Shown here one piece after another: positions 24,835-32,800 of a DNA stretch of 33,461 nt. The notes under the pieces are model-generated. The model was not told the DNA's origin. It saw nothing but the letters and a program-made list of their open reading frames with translations, and searched no databases. How positions within the stretch are numbered: position 1 is the stretch's first letter; each line of letters begins with the position of its first letter. The stretch comes from Dermabacter sp. p3-SID358 (GTDB lineage: Bacteria > Actinomycetota > Actinomycetes > Actinomycetales > Dermabacteraceae), in contig NZ_JALXOZ010000021.1 in the NCBI RefSeq assembly GCF_025147465.1, positions 1 through 33,461 of the forward strand. Direction: 5' to 3'. The position numbers were made by a program, and so were the translations under genes.

Positions 24835-26367
24835 ATGAGTACTCCATACGGCAACGATCCTGCCAATAACCCCGAGGACCATCCGAACCCCGAGAACGCT
24901 GCGAACAACGAGCGTTTCGAGAGCCCTCAGCAAGAGCCGCAATCGGCATCGAACTGGCAGGCGCAGGAAGCGCTCGCCCCATCCCACGACGAATCCTCTG
25001 CTGCGACGCCCGAGGGGGGTGTCGTACACGAGGTCGGTCCGTTCGCCGGTCAGAACGCTGACGCTCCTAAGGCTCCCGAAAATTCTGATCCCGCCCAGGC
25101 TGCGCCGGCACCTCAACAGGCGGCAAGCGATGGCGACGTGCCGTCGTACGGTTCGACGTTCCAGCCCGCTCAGTACGGCAAGCCCAACGAGCCCGCCGCT
25201 TCCTCGACACCGGCGTACGGTGCGCCTGAGCGCGGCACCCATGCTGCGCAGGAAGCCCCGCGGTACGGGGCCGCGCAGAACGACGCGTCGCGGAGCGAGC
25301 CCGCACAAGGCGATCAGCCCGAGTTGCCGCGCGAGCAGGCAACTCAAGACGGCGCATACAGTGCCCCGTCGTATGGCGGTGCGCACAACGTTGCCCAGCA
25401 GTCGAATGAACAGGCAACGCAGAACCCGTCGTACGGCACCCCCGGCTACGAAGGCGCCGCGCCTCAGAATCAGAGCTATGGCGCGCCAAGCTACGATTCT
25501 TCGAGCGGCGCTCCCACCGGTGGCTCGGCTAGCGAAGCGCCAAGCTACGGTTCTTCGAGCGACGCTCCCAGTTACGGATACTCAAACTCGCAGAACGATT
25601 CCGCCCAGTTTGATTCCGCGGCAGCGTCTGCACCGCCGGCTGCCGCGCCTTCGGCGGTGTCAGCCGCCTCCGCAAACCAGCCGCAGCAGTATGACTCGGC
25701 GGCCTCGGGGTACGGGCAAGCGTCAGCTTCCCAGCAGCCCGGCGAGTCGCAGGGTGCAGGCGAGTATGGTTCGAGTAATGAAAGCGGTGGTTACGGGAAC
25801 CAACCCGCGGCCCAGCAACAGAACTATGCTCAGAGCTACGGCCAGCAGAGTTACGGCGGGCAGGGCCAGCAACAGAGCTACGGCCAGCAGCAGGCACCCC
25901 AGGGCGGCTACAGTGCGATGAATTCAGGCCTCAATCAGCCGGCGCCGCAGGGAGGTTATAGCGCACAGAACTCGAGCGCGAACCAGTTCTCGCAGAGTGC
26001 CCCGGCTACGCAAAGTGGATATTCCGCTCCGAGCGCGAATACCGGCTACGCAACACCTGCGGGGTACAACCAGCAGCAACCTTCCGCCGTTGATGGTGCG
26101 CAAGAGAAAAACGGTACGGTACTTGGCGTTATCGGCCTCGTGCTCGCGCTCATCGGCATTGGCCTCACGTTTGTACCACTCATGCTCGTCTACTCGCTTG
26201 CGATTCCGCTCGGCCTCGTGGGCCTCGTACTCGGTATTTGGGGTGCAGCGCGCGGCTTCAAGGGTGGCGGCGGCAAGGTGCTCGGCATTATTGCCGTAGT
26301 GCTCTCGGTGATCTCGATCGTTATCGGCATCGTGTCGGTCATCATCGGCATCATTGCAATGCTGTAA
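24835..26367 (+). CDS. Membrane protein with FUS-like Tyr/Gln/Ser/Gly-rich low-complexity domain
   Basis: A 510-residue protein in two parts. Residues 1-423 are low in complexity and almost lack hydrophobic and basic residues. They hold 27 tyrosines, mostly in SYG, GYG or GYS contexts, including nine SYG triplets, with stretches such as QSYGGQGQQQSYGQQQ. Residues 424-510 are membrane-embedded: about 427-460 (LGVIGLVLALIGIGLTF onward), then a GAARGFKGGGGK loop, then a final helix to the C-terminus, resembling DUF4190-type modules. The N-terminal domain is probably cytoplasmic and disordered. Actinobacterial relatives with P/Q/Y-rich heads exist; the function is unknown. Clustering or phase separation at the membrane is an inference from composition. 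Confidence 0.75.
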   Translation: MSTPYGNDPANNPEDHPNPENAANNERFESPQQEPQSASNWQAQEALAPSHDESSAATPEGGVVHEVGPFAGQNADAPKAPENSDPAQAAPAPQQAASDGDVPSYGSTFQPAQYGKPNEPAASSTPAYGAPERGTHAAQEAPRYGAAQNDASRSEPAQGDQPELPREQATQDGAYSAPSYGGAHNVAQQSNEQATQNPSYGTPGYEGAAPQNQSYGAPSYDSSSGAPTGGSASEAPSYGSSSDAPSYGYSNSQNDSAQFDSAAASAPPAAAPSAVSAASANQPQQYDSAASGYGQASASQQPGESQGAGEYGSSNESGGYGNQPAAQQQNYAQSYGQQSYGGQGQQQSYGQQQAPQGGYSAMNSGLNQPAPQGGYSAQNSSANQFSQSAPATQSGYSAPSANTGYATPAGYNQQQPSAVDGAQEKNGTVLGVIGLVLALIGIGLTFVPLMLVYSLAIPLGLVGLVLGIWGAARGFKGGGGKVLGIIAVVLSVISIVIGIVSVIIGIIAML

Positions 26368-26370
26368 GGG

Positions 26371-26439
26371 AAAAGTCGCCTCACAGCGATCTCGCCTCGC
26401 GTCATCTCCTTTCAGGGGCTGGTGCGGGGCGATTTTCTT
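26371..26439 (+). terminator. Possible terminator after the low-complexity membrane protein gene
   Basis: AAAAGTCGCC near 26371 can pair with GGGGCGATTTT ending at 26436, with a bulge and a loop of about 37 bases, followed by CTTA. It is weak but sits right after the stop. Confidence 0.35.
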
Positions 26440-26491
26440 ATGCGTTTGCGTCGAAACTATGACGTGCCATAACCGCGATGCTCATGACGTC

Positions 26492-26497
26492 TATGAT
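26492..26497 (+). promoter_or_regulatory. Leaderless -10 (TATGAT)
   Basis: TATGAT is the best -10 match in the set; 6 bases (gatcgc) separate it from ATG 26504, and no ribosome site is present. Confidence 0.6.
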
Positions 26498-26503
26498 GAT
26501 CGC

Positions 26504-26836
26504 ATGAGCGCACCGCCGCCCCTTGACCCGGGAACAGGGCCACGAGCACCTCAGCGCCGCCCGTCCATGCTCACGGTGATTCTTGGCCTCGTCGCAATCG
26601 TCTTCGCGATCGCTGGCGGCGTTCTCGGAATACTGAAGGGCGCGATTCTCGTGACTATCGGGATCGGATTGGCTCTCTTTGGGCTTGTCTTTGCGGCGTG
26701 GGCACTTCAACGCGCCGTGAGGCGAGCGGACACGTTCGGCATGCTCGTTGGGGCCATCGCCTCTATCGCGACCTTTTTTGCGTCAATCGCGGGGGCTCTC
26801 ACCCTGTTTGCGAGGATCGTGGCACACGACCTCTAG
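26504..26836 (+). CDS. Small membrane protein, three or four helices
   Basis: Not recognised as a named family. The 110 residues start MSAPPPLDPGTGPRAPQRRP, a proline-rich head like that of its larger neighbour. Helices follow at about 23-40, 44-65 and 78-105 with RRAD between the last two. The frame is open upstream to 26354, but that part lacks a start context and has odd composition; the ATG at 26504 is supported by the TATGAT 6 bases before it. There is no link to metal transport that can be seen, although the metal regulator gene follows. Confidence 0.65.
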   Translation: MSAPPPLDPGTGPRAPQRRPSMLTVILGLVAIVFAIAGGVLGILKGAILVTIGIGLALFGLVFAAWALQRAVRRADTFGMLVGAIASIATFFASIAGALTLFARIVAHDL

Positions 26837-26961
26837 AGCCAAATGCTCGGCTTACGAAGTTGTGCGCTGCCCGCGCCCCCGCCTAGATTTGCCCGCGGGC
26901 TTCGGCACACGTCAACAAAATAGGACCGACGCTTGCTGGGCGAGCGTCGAAAAAGAACTTA

Positions 26962-26967
26962 TAGAAT
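26962..26967 (+). promoter_or_regulatory. Putative -10 (TAGAAT) of the dtxR-type gene
   Basis: TAGAAT in an AT-rich patch (26950-26968) of an otherwise GC-rich spacer. It would place the transcription start near 26974 and leave a leader of about 46 bases with the AAGGAG site. No -35 is evident. Confidence 0.35.
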
Positions 26968-27019
26968 CGAGCAGCGTCACAGACCTCGCCTGCCCCGGGC
27001 GACCACCTGAAGGAGTAAC

Positions 27020-27748
27020 GTGACTGATCTGATCGACACGACGGAGATGTACCTCAAAACGGTATTCGAACTCCTTGAGCTTGGGATCACGCCGATGCGA
27101 GCGAGAATCGCGGAGAGGCTGCACCAATCGGGCCCCACAGTTTCGCAAACGGTGGCACGCATGGAGCGCGATGGGCTTCTCTTCCTTGACGATGAGCGCG
27201 TCATTCACTTAAGCATCGAGGGGGAGCGGATCGCGACGGGGGTGATGCGCAAGCACCGTCTCGCCGAGCGTCACCTGATCGATGTCATAGGACTCGAGTA
27301 TTCGAAGGTGCACGAGGAGGCGTGCCGCTGGGAGCACGTCATGAGCCTCGAGGTTGAGCGGAAGATTGCCGCGCTTCTCACGCCGCCCTACCGTGACCCG
27401 TACGGAAACCCGATTCCGGGGCTAGCTGAGCTGGATTGTGGGCTTGAGGATATTCACCCCGGTGTTTCCGAGGGCATGAAAGGGACGGGGGTTCGGCAAA
27501 GCGCGGGTCAAAGACTTGTCGATTGTGACCTGAGCGCGGGAGAGCGGCGAGTGCGAATTGCCTCCATTGGCGAGGTCATCCAATCAGATGTCACCTTCCT
27601 CGCGGAGCTCGAAGAACATGGGGTCGTTCCTGGCGCTGACGTGCGCGTTTGCGCCGATGCCGACGCGATCGTTCTTGAGGTCGAGGGAAGAGAGCCAATC
27701 TCGCTCACGCCTTCGGATGCGGGGCACATAGGGGTGGATCTTGTGTGA
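27020..27748 (+). CDS. dtxR: Iron-dependent transcriptional regulator, DtxR/IdeR family
   Basis: Metal-responsive repressor controlling iron uptake and storage genes. The 242 residues follow DtxR closely. The winged-helix region is DTTEMYLKTVFELLELG, MRARIAERL and the recognition helix SGPTVSQTVARMERDGL. In DtxR numbering the metal ligands are all present at the same positions: Met10, Cys102, Glu105 and His106 for the primary site and His79, Glu83 and His98 for the ancillary site. A dimerisation block, GNPIPGLAELD, and an SH3-like C-terminal domain complete it. The GTG at 27020 has AAGGAG 5 bases before. Iron rather than manganese as co-repressor is inferred from Cys102. Confidence 0.94.
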   Translation: MTDLIDTTEMYLKTVFELLELGITPMRARIAERLHQSGPTVSQTVARMERDGLLFLDDERVIHLSIEGERIATGVMRKHRLAERHLIDVIGLEYSKVHEEACRWEHVMSLEVERKIAALLTPPYRDPYGNPIPGLAELDCGLEDIHPGVSEGMKGTGVRQSAGQRLVDCDLSAGERRVRIASIGEVIQSDVTFLAELEEHGVVPGADVRVCADADAIVLEVEGREPISLTPSDAGHIGVDLV

Positions 27749-27789
27749 CCTAACCCTGCCTAGGTAAAAGGTAGTCAAAGACTTGTAAC

Positions 27790-27821
27790 AGCCTCCGTCA
27801 GATCCCGCTGACGGGGGCTTT
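27790..27821 (+). terminator. Rho-independent terminator of the dtxR-type gene
   Basis: A 12-bp stem, AGCCTCCGTCAG with CTGACGGGGGCT, holds one wobble pair and a 6-base loop and is followed by TTCC. It is 41 bases after the stop codon. Confidence 0.75.
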
Positions 27822-27829
27822 CCGTCTCG

Positions 27830-27933
27830 TAGAGTTTTACTCGGTTGCGGAAGAGCCGCACCTCCGCTCCCGGATTTTCACCCCTGCTCCGGGAAGCTCG
27901 AAATACTTAGGCAGGAGCCGCAAGGCCGAGAAC
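27830..27933 (+). promoter_or_regulatory. Promoter -10 and structured leader of the NlpC/P60 gene
   Basis: TAGAGT (27830-27835) is a -10 candidate, predicting a start near 27842. The leader of about 90 bases contains GCGG-AAGAG-CCGC, a GCTCCCGGA/TCCGGGAAGC hairpin, and CTCGG near its 5' end complementary to CCGAG just before the start codon. A closing helix of this kind resembles riboswitch layout, but the ydaO (c-di-AMP) signature motifs were not found. Confidence 0.35.
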
Positions 27934-28833
27934 ATGGAAGGTCTCCAAGTGTCGAATCGTTCCGCGAACACCCACCGCCGACAGATGCGCCCCCTCACCC
28001 CCGTGACGCGCGCTACCCGCGGCACCGCTGGCGTTGCTTTCGCTGCGACCTTCGTTCTTACCGGCTCCACCGGCGCTCTCGCTGACGGCACCACTCAGGC
28101 GGATGCGCCCGCTGACTCCGCGAACGTCATCGCTCCAGTCGCGGCCCCCGCAGTGACGATTCCGGCTGCGCAAAAGCACGATGGCACTGCTTTCGGCGTG
28201 TTCGCTGCCGAATCCGCGGCCCTCAAGCCGAAAGCGCCCGTTGCCGAGGTCGAAGAGACCGAAACCCGCACCGACCGCGAAGAGCACTCGAGCAACAACG
28301 AGAGTCGCCGCTCGAGCCGCAACGATGAAGATCGTTCGAACCGCAACGAGGAGCAGCGCTCGGATCGTAACGATGAGGATCGCTCGAGCCGAAACGCTGA
28401 GCAGAGCACCGACCGGGAGGAGCGCGAGCCTTCGCGCTCGGAAAAGAAGAGCGAGAGCCGCGAAGCCGAGGTTGAGGACGCGCCGAACTCGTCGGTGGCG
28501 AGCAGCTCGATCTTCGCCACAGCGAAGCGCGGAATTGGCGTTCCTTACGTTTTCGGTGGTGGCACCACCTCGGGTTGGGATTGCTCGGGCTTCACCTCGT
28601 GGGTGTACCGCCAGCACGGCATTAACCTTCCGCACAGTGCGTCCGCCCAGGCGCGCATGGGCAAGCGTGTTTCCGCATCGGAGGCTCGCCCCGGTGACCT
28701 CGTGTACCACTCCGGCCACGTGGGAATCTACGCCGGCAACGGCATGATTCTGGACGCTGGCCGAAAAGCCACGGGCACGAGCATTCGCAAGCTCTGGAAG
28801 GCTAACTGGTCGTACTACCGCATTGTCGACTGA
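27934..28833 (+). CDS. Secreted NlpC/P60 cell-wall peptidase with charged repeat linker
   Basis: A 299-residue wall hydrolase likely to cut gamma-D-Glu-diaminopimelate type bonds in peptidoglycan. A basic head (THRRQMRPLTPVTRATRG) and a hydrophobic segment to LTGSTGALA (about 31-50) form the export signal, with cleavage likely after ALA. Residues ~105-180 are a polyampholyte of S, R, N, D and E with an imperfect ~10-residue repeat (SSRNDEDRSNRNEEQRSDRN). The catalytic domain (190-299) has GVPYVFGGG, GWDCSGF with Cys217, GHVGIYAGNG with His262 and MILDAG. GTG 27949 behind GGAAGG is an alternative start. It is flanked by terminators on both sides, so it is a single-gene unit. Confidence 0.9.
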   Translation: MEGLQVSNRSANTHRRQMRPLTPVTRATRGTAGVAFAATFVLTGSTGALADGTTQADAPADSANVIAPVAAPAVTIPAAQKHDGTAFGVFAAESAALKPKAPVAEVEETETRTDREEHSSNNESRRSSRNDEDRSNRNEEQRSDRNDEDRSSRNAEQSTDREEREPSRSEKKSESREAEVEDAPNSSVASSSIFATAKRGIGVPYVFGGGTTSGWDCSGFTSWVYRQHGINLPHSASAQARMGKRVSASEARPGDLVYHSGHVGIYAGNGMILDAGRKATGTSIRKLWKANWSYYRIVD

Positions 28834-28846
28834 AACTAAACCTTGT

Positions 28847-28883
28847 GAAGGAGCCGCCTCCATTTGTCGGAGGCGGCTCCTTC
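28847..28883 (+). terminator. Strong hairpin terminator of the NlpC/P60 gene
   Basis: GAAGGAGCCGCCTCC and its exact reverse complement form a perfect 15-bp stem with a 7-base loop (atttgtc), followed by AATTAAG. It ends 25 bases before the next -10. Confidence 0.85.
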
Positions 28884-28907
28884 AATTAAGAATTGGCTGC
28901 ATTTCGG

Positions 28908-28913
28908 TAGGGT
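28908..28913 (+). promoter_or_regulatory. Leaderless -10 (TAGGGT)
   Basis: TAGGGT, 6 bases (gagcct), then ATG at 28920; no Shine-Dalgarno. It is the same hexamer and spacing as for the DUF3151 gene. Confidence 0.6.
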
Positions 28914-28919
28914 GAGCCT

Positions 28920-29762
28920 ATGACTATCGTGCGTGAAATCGGGGCCGTGCTCCTGGTGCTTGTCTCGTTCGTGGCAACAACCGTGAGCGTACCCGCCGCG
29001 TGGGTGCGCGACCGCATCGTGAACCGCGAGGGTTTCCTAAACCTCACGAGCCCCCTTGCGCGCGACCTCGACCTACAAAAGACTGTCGCGAATGACGCGA
29101 TGAATCAGGTCGGTGCGGGGCTGCCCATTCCCGAGAGCCTACGGGCAGGGGTGCAGGACATGCTCTTGTCCCAAGTCGGCGCCGTCACAGGCACCGAGGC
29201 CTACGGGACGATGTGGTCGGGAACGATGGGGGACATCCACGACCAGCTCACGAGTGGCGCCACGACCGTGACGGTGCACGCCGACCTCACGCCGATCTGG
29301 GATGCGCTCCTCGCGCCCGTGAAATCGATCCTTCCGTTCGACATCCCCGATATCGGACCGACCGTCGTCAACCTCGGTACGTTCGATGCCGGCTGGTTCG
29401 AGATTCTTGAGGCCATCGCCGTAAACGCAACCCTCCTTACCGTCGTGGGTATTGCTGCGGGCATTGGCGCGCTTCTCGTGTCGAGCGTTCGACTGCGCAC
29501 GCTCATGCTCCTGGGCGTCGCCGTACTGGTGACGGCCCTGACGTGGATTGGCGTGCTCTACGGCCACGCGCTATGGGTGCCCGAGACTCTGACCGATTCG
29601 ACCGTTGCCGGGCCCGTGGTCCAGCGCGTTCTCGACGTTGCTGCCCACGACGTTTTCGTTCCGGCGGTCCTGTGCGCTCTAGCGGGCCTCGGCATCATTA
29701 TTGCTGCCGTCACCGGAATGTCGATCGTGGCCGCGCGGCGCTCCCGTGGAAGTAGGAGTTAA
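28920..29762 (+). CDS. Membrane protein with an extracytoplasmic domain
   Basis: Not recognised as a named family. The 280 residues comprise an N-terminal helix (about 6-29), an extracytoplasmic domain of about 130 residues (RDRIVNREGFLNLTSPLARD onward, with TVHADLTPIW), and three more helices at about 165-187, 192-213 and 241-268. It ends in basic ARRSRGSRS, which places the C-terminus inside. The domain opens with a pattern (WVRDRIVNREGFL) found in other actinobacterial membrane proteins of unknown role. Transcription is leaderless by pattern. No terminator is seen before the surface protein gene. Confidence 0.75.
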   Translation: MTIVREIGAVLLVLVSFVATTVSVPAAWVRDRIVNREGFLNLTSPLARDLDLQKTVANDAMNQVGAGLPIPESLRAGVQDMLLSQVGAVTGTEAYGTMWSGTMGDIHDQLTSGATTVTVHADLTPIWDALLAPVKSILPFDIPDIGPTVVNLGTFDAGWFEILEAIAVNATLLTVVGIAAGIGALLVSSVRLRTLMLLGVAVLVTALTWIGVLYGHALWVPETLTDSTVAGPVVQRVLDVAAHDVFVPAVLCALAGLGIIIAAVTGMSIVAARRSRGSRS

Positions 29763-29808
29763 CGGCAGGGACTGTGTTTGCTTACCCAAAGTTCAGCTGA
29801 CCGCCTAG

Positions 29809-29836
29809 TTGAAGGGAAGTATACCTGTGGTAGTAT
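29809..29836 (+). promoter_or_regulatory. Promoter of the surface protein gene
   Basis: TTGAAG (29809-29814), 16 bases, TAGTAT (29831-29836). The -10 overlaps the palindrome beginning at 29834, so binding there would block the polymerase. Confidence 0.45.
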
Positions 29837-29848
29837 GACAGTGTCATA
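29834..29848. promoter_or_regulatory. Perfect 15-bp palindrome, candidate operator
   Basis: TATGACAGTGTCATA is a 7-1-7 palindrome covering the end of the -10 and the expected transcription start of the surface protein gene, 26 bases before its ATG. The regulator is unknown, and it does not match the DtxR consensus. Confidence 0.5.
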
Positions 29849-29873
29849 ATCCCTTTCCTCCGATAGGAATGCC

Positions 29874-32800
29874 ATGGACCCCTCTGTCCTCCGCCGCTCT
29901 GCCCTAGTGCGGGCCTTGTTCGCGATAGTCCTTACCTGTGTGCTCGTCACGCAGCCTCTCTTCGGCGGGGGGTTGAGTGCTTTTGCTGAGCCGAGCGAGC
30001 CAAAGGTGAGAGTGAGCATTGAACGAGTGTCTCCCGAGAAGGTTCTTTCGGGAGCTGAAGCGCAGTACCGCGTCACAGTGAACTGTTCAGTCCTCGCCAC
30101 CGAAGAAACCGAGAAGTGCCTCGGTAATCCCACCGTCGTGATCGACGGTATTCCGCGTAATTGGGAATGGCGCGTAGCCGAGAATCCTAATGTTTTAGAC
30201 ACAAGTCGATCCCCACGCACGGAAGTGAAAGTTGGCGAAATAGGGCGAGCGGGAGGTAACCTCACCTTCGACCTTTTTGTTACCCCACCGAACTATACGA
30301 CCCCTAACGGGACTGAATGGAAACTCTCGGCGACTGTCTTTTCTGATACTGAAGAAAAAGCCAAAAGTGACTCGGTGCGCACCGTTGCAGAGGCCGAGGC
30401 AAACCTTAACTTGAAGAAAGAAAGCTCCCAGCAATCAACCTGGGTTGGTGACACCTTTCACTGGTGGGTTAGGTCAGATGACCGTCGAGCCGACGGCAAA
30501 AAGGAAGGTGTCTATAGATCGATTCGAGTTGAGTATGTCGATACTCTTCCGGAAGGGTTTGAGTTTGTTAAGGTGACTAACCTTTTCGGTGATAATCTCA
30601 ATGAATCAGAGTACGACTACAACCCGGACACTCATGAATTAAAAATCCGCAGTGACGCTCATAGGGATTTCAAGGTCCACACGAAGGTTCAGCCCGGCGT
30701 CCCCCAAGGCGAACATGAAAATAAGGTAACCGCCACTTCCTACTTCCCAGAGAACGGCCGCTACCAAGCGCCCATTACGAAAACGGCAACGGCAAAGGTT
30801 TCTGTCGCTGGTCATCCTGAAGGACACGGAGAGATCCGTAAAAGTTCTATCGGGATGTTTTTCCACGATGATAGCGGCCGTGGTACGCGGGCTATCTATC
30901 GACGAAGCTATAAGGATGCTCGGGACTCTGACTGGGATGGATTATCAATTACCACATCTCCCGATTATTTGGGTTATTCTAACAATCCCGATAAGCAGAC
31001 GCAGGATTCTCGACGGATGTTCATCGCCGGTGCTTATCAAATTCACGTGTCGCCTCAGCAAGGCGGCACATCGTTAAAGCCTGAATCGAATCTCTTACCC
31101 TTAAAGCAAACTATTGTGGATGATGTTCCGTGTATGGACTCGGGATTTGTTGAGGATGGGTTTTTATTCAAGTCTCGTACTGATGGGAAGTTGTGTCAGT
31201 CCCCGGCATTCCATGTGACTGCGGTTCAACTACGGACTCACACCCCAGGCCCAGACCCTGAAGCTGGCGAGTTGAAACCGATTGCGGTGCTGACTAACGG
31301 TGACAAGGTGCCTTTAGATATTCTGGGTACGAACGATTATGCCAGTGGGACCGACCATCGTTTCGTTATCTATGTATTTTCTGTGCCTAATTCTGCGCGA
31401 GGCAAGGTTGCGAGGATAATCGCCCCTGATAAGGCGAGTGGCCGCTACGACGCTTGGGACATGGCTGTTGGTGGTTTCCCAGAGGAGACTCTGCCTGGTA
31501 ACGCGATCTTACGCAATGAAAAGGCTAATGTTAAGGTTTGGGCATCTGGTGAAACGGAGCCGTTTATTGATGCAGCAACTGGCCCTGCAGATTTGCACCC
31601 GGTTGGTAGTCTTCATGACGTAAAGAAGACCAACGAGGTGAGGTCCAACGCGCTGAAACCGGCCGCGACGTCAAATGACAACAGCGGTTCTACTATCGAA
31701 GCTGGAACAAATGCAGTGCTTTGGGAAACCGCGTTTATTTACGACGGTAAGAAGCAGCCTTCGGGTGATATTATCGTAAGCGACCTTCTGCCACGTGGCA
31801 TGGAGGTCGTGACCAACCCCGAAGATGTACTGACAGACGACGACCTGCGTAAGCGCGTCGCGGAGCGGGACCAGGTTGAATTCTCGTGGGGTGTTTCTGG
31901 CGATAAAAAACGCCAAGTTCGTACGACGGTTCAGGAAAACTTTAAGGATGGTCGCACGCTCATTCAGTGGCGCATACCCCACGAATGGGCGAATCCGGAT
32001 CGGACTGGAAACGTCGAGTTTAAAGGTAAAGTTAGAATCGTTGCCAGGCCGCAGTTTTTCGGTGATTATACTAACGAAGCCTATGTCACTGATGCCACGG
32101 AGCCGGAGTGGCGTTGCTTGGATCGTTCGGTTGATGATTCATTCGACATAGACAATGATCCAAAAACTAAAAAGGCGTGCTACTCGACTAGTACGGCCGA
32201 GGTAAAACCGCCAGCGAACTACCTTGCTCTCACCCTTACCAAGGCGGTGAAGGGGCCGAAGGAGGATTCGTTTGCGTATTCGCCGAAGAAGGCTGTTGTG
32301 GCTGGTGGCGATGATGATGGTGATGTGACGTATCGGGTTGAGGCTGTGAACTCGTCGGGTGAGCCTATGAAAAGGGTCGTTTTTTATGACGTGCTTCCGC
32401 ATGCGGGGGATACGGGCGTGAGTTCGGATCTTTCGGATCAGAGCCGTGGTTCGACGAAGTCCGCGTCGTTCACTAAGATGACGAAAGTTCCTGATGGCGT
32501 GAAGGTTTTCTATTCGACGTCGACGAATCCGTGCCGTCCGGAGGTTTTTCCGGATGATGAGAATAAGGGCTGCGATAACAAGTGGTCGGAGACTGCTCCG
32601 GATGATTTGAGTACGGTGCAGGCTCTCAAGTTTGTGTATGAGGGCGAGCTGGCGCCAGGTAAGTCATTGACTGCGGATTACACCATGTCTGTTCCTGTGA
32701 TGGGGCCGAAGGATGTGTTGTGGAATTCGGTGGCGGCGAAGGCGAGCTTCGGTTCGGGTAAGTCGTTGCCTGCTGTTGAGGCGCCGAAGGTTGGTGCTGC

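Noticed and set aside
26354..26503. Upstream extension of the 110-residue membrane protein
   Set aside because: Cys-rich unrelated composition and no ribosome site; TATGAT 6 bases before ATG 26504 supports the shorter form.
27830..27948. ydaO/yuaA (c-di-AMP) riboswitch upstream of the NlpC/P60 gene
   Set aside because: Context fits, but the conserved sequence blocks of that riboswitch could not be found.
29759..30265. Minus-strand open frame of 168 codons
   Set aside because: Antisense to the signal peptide and first module of the continuous surface-protein frame.
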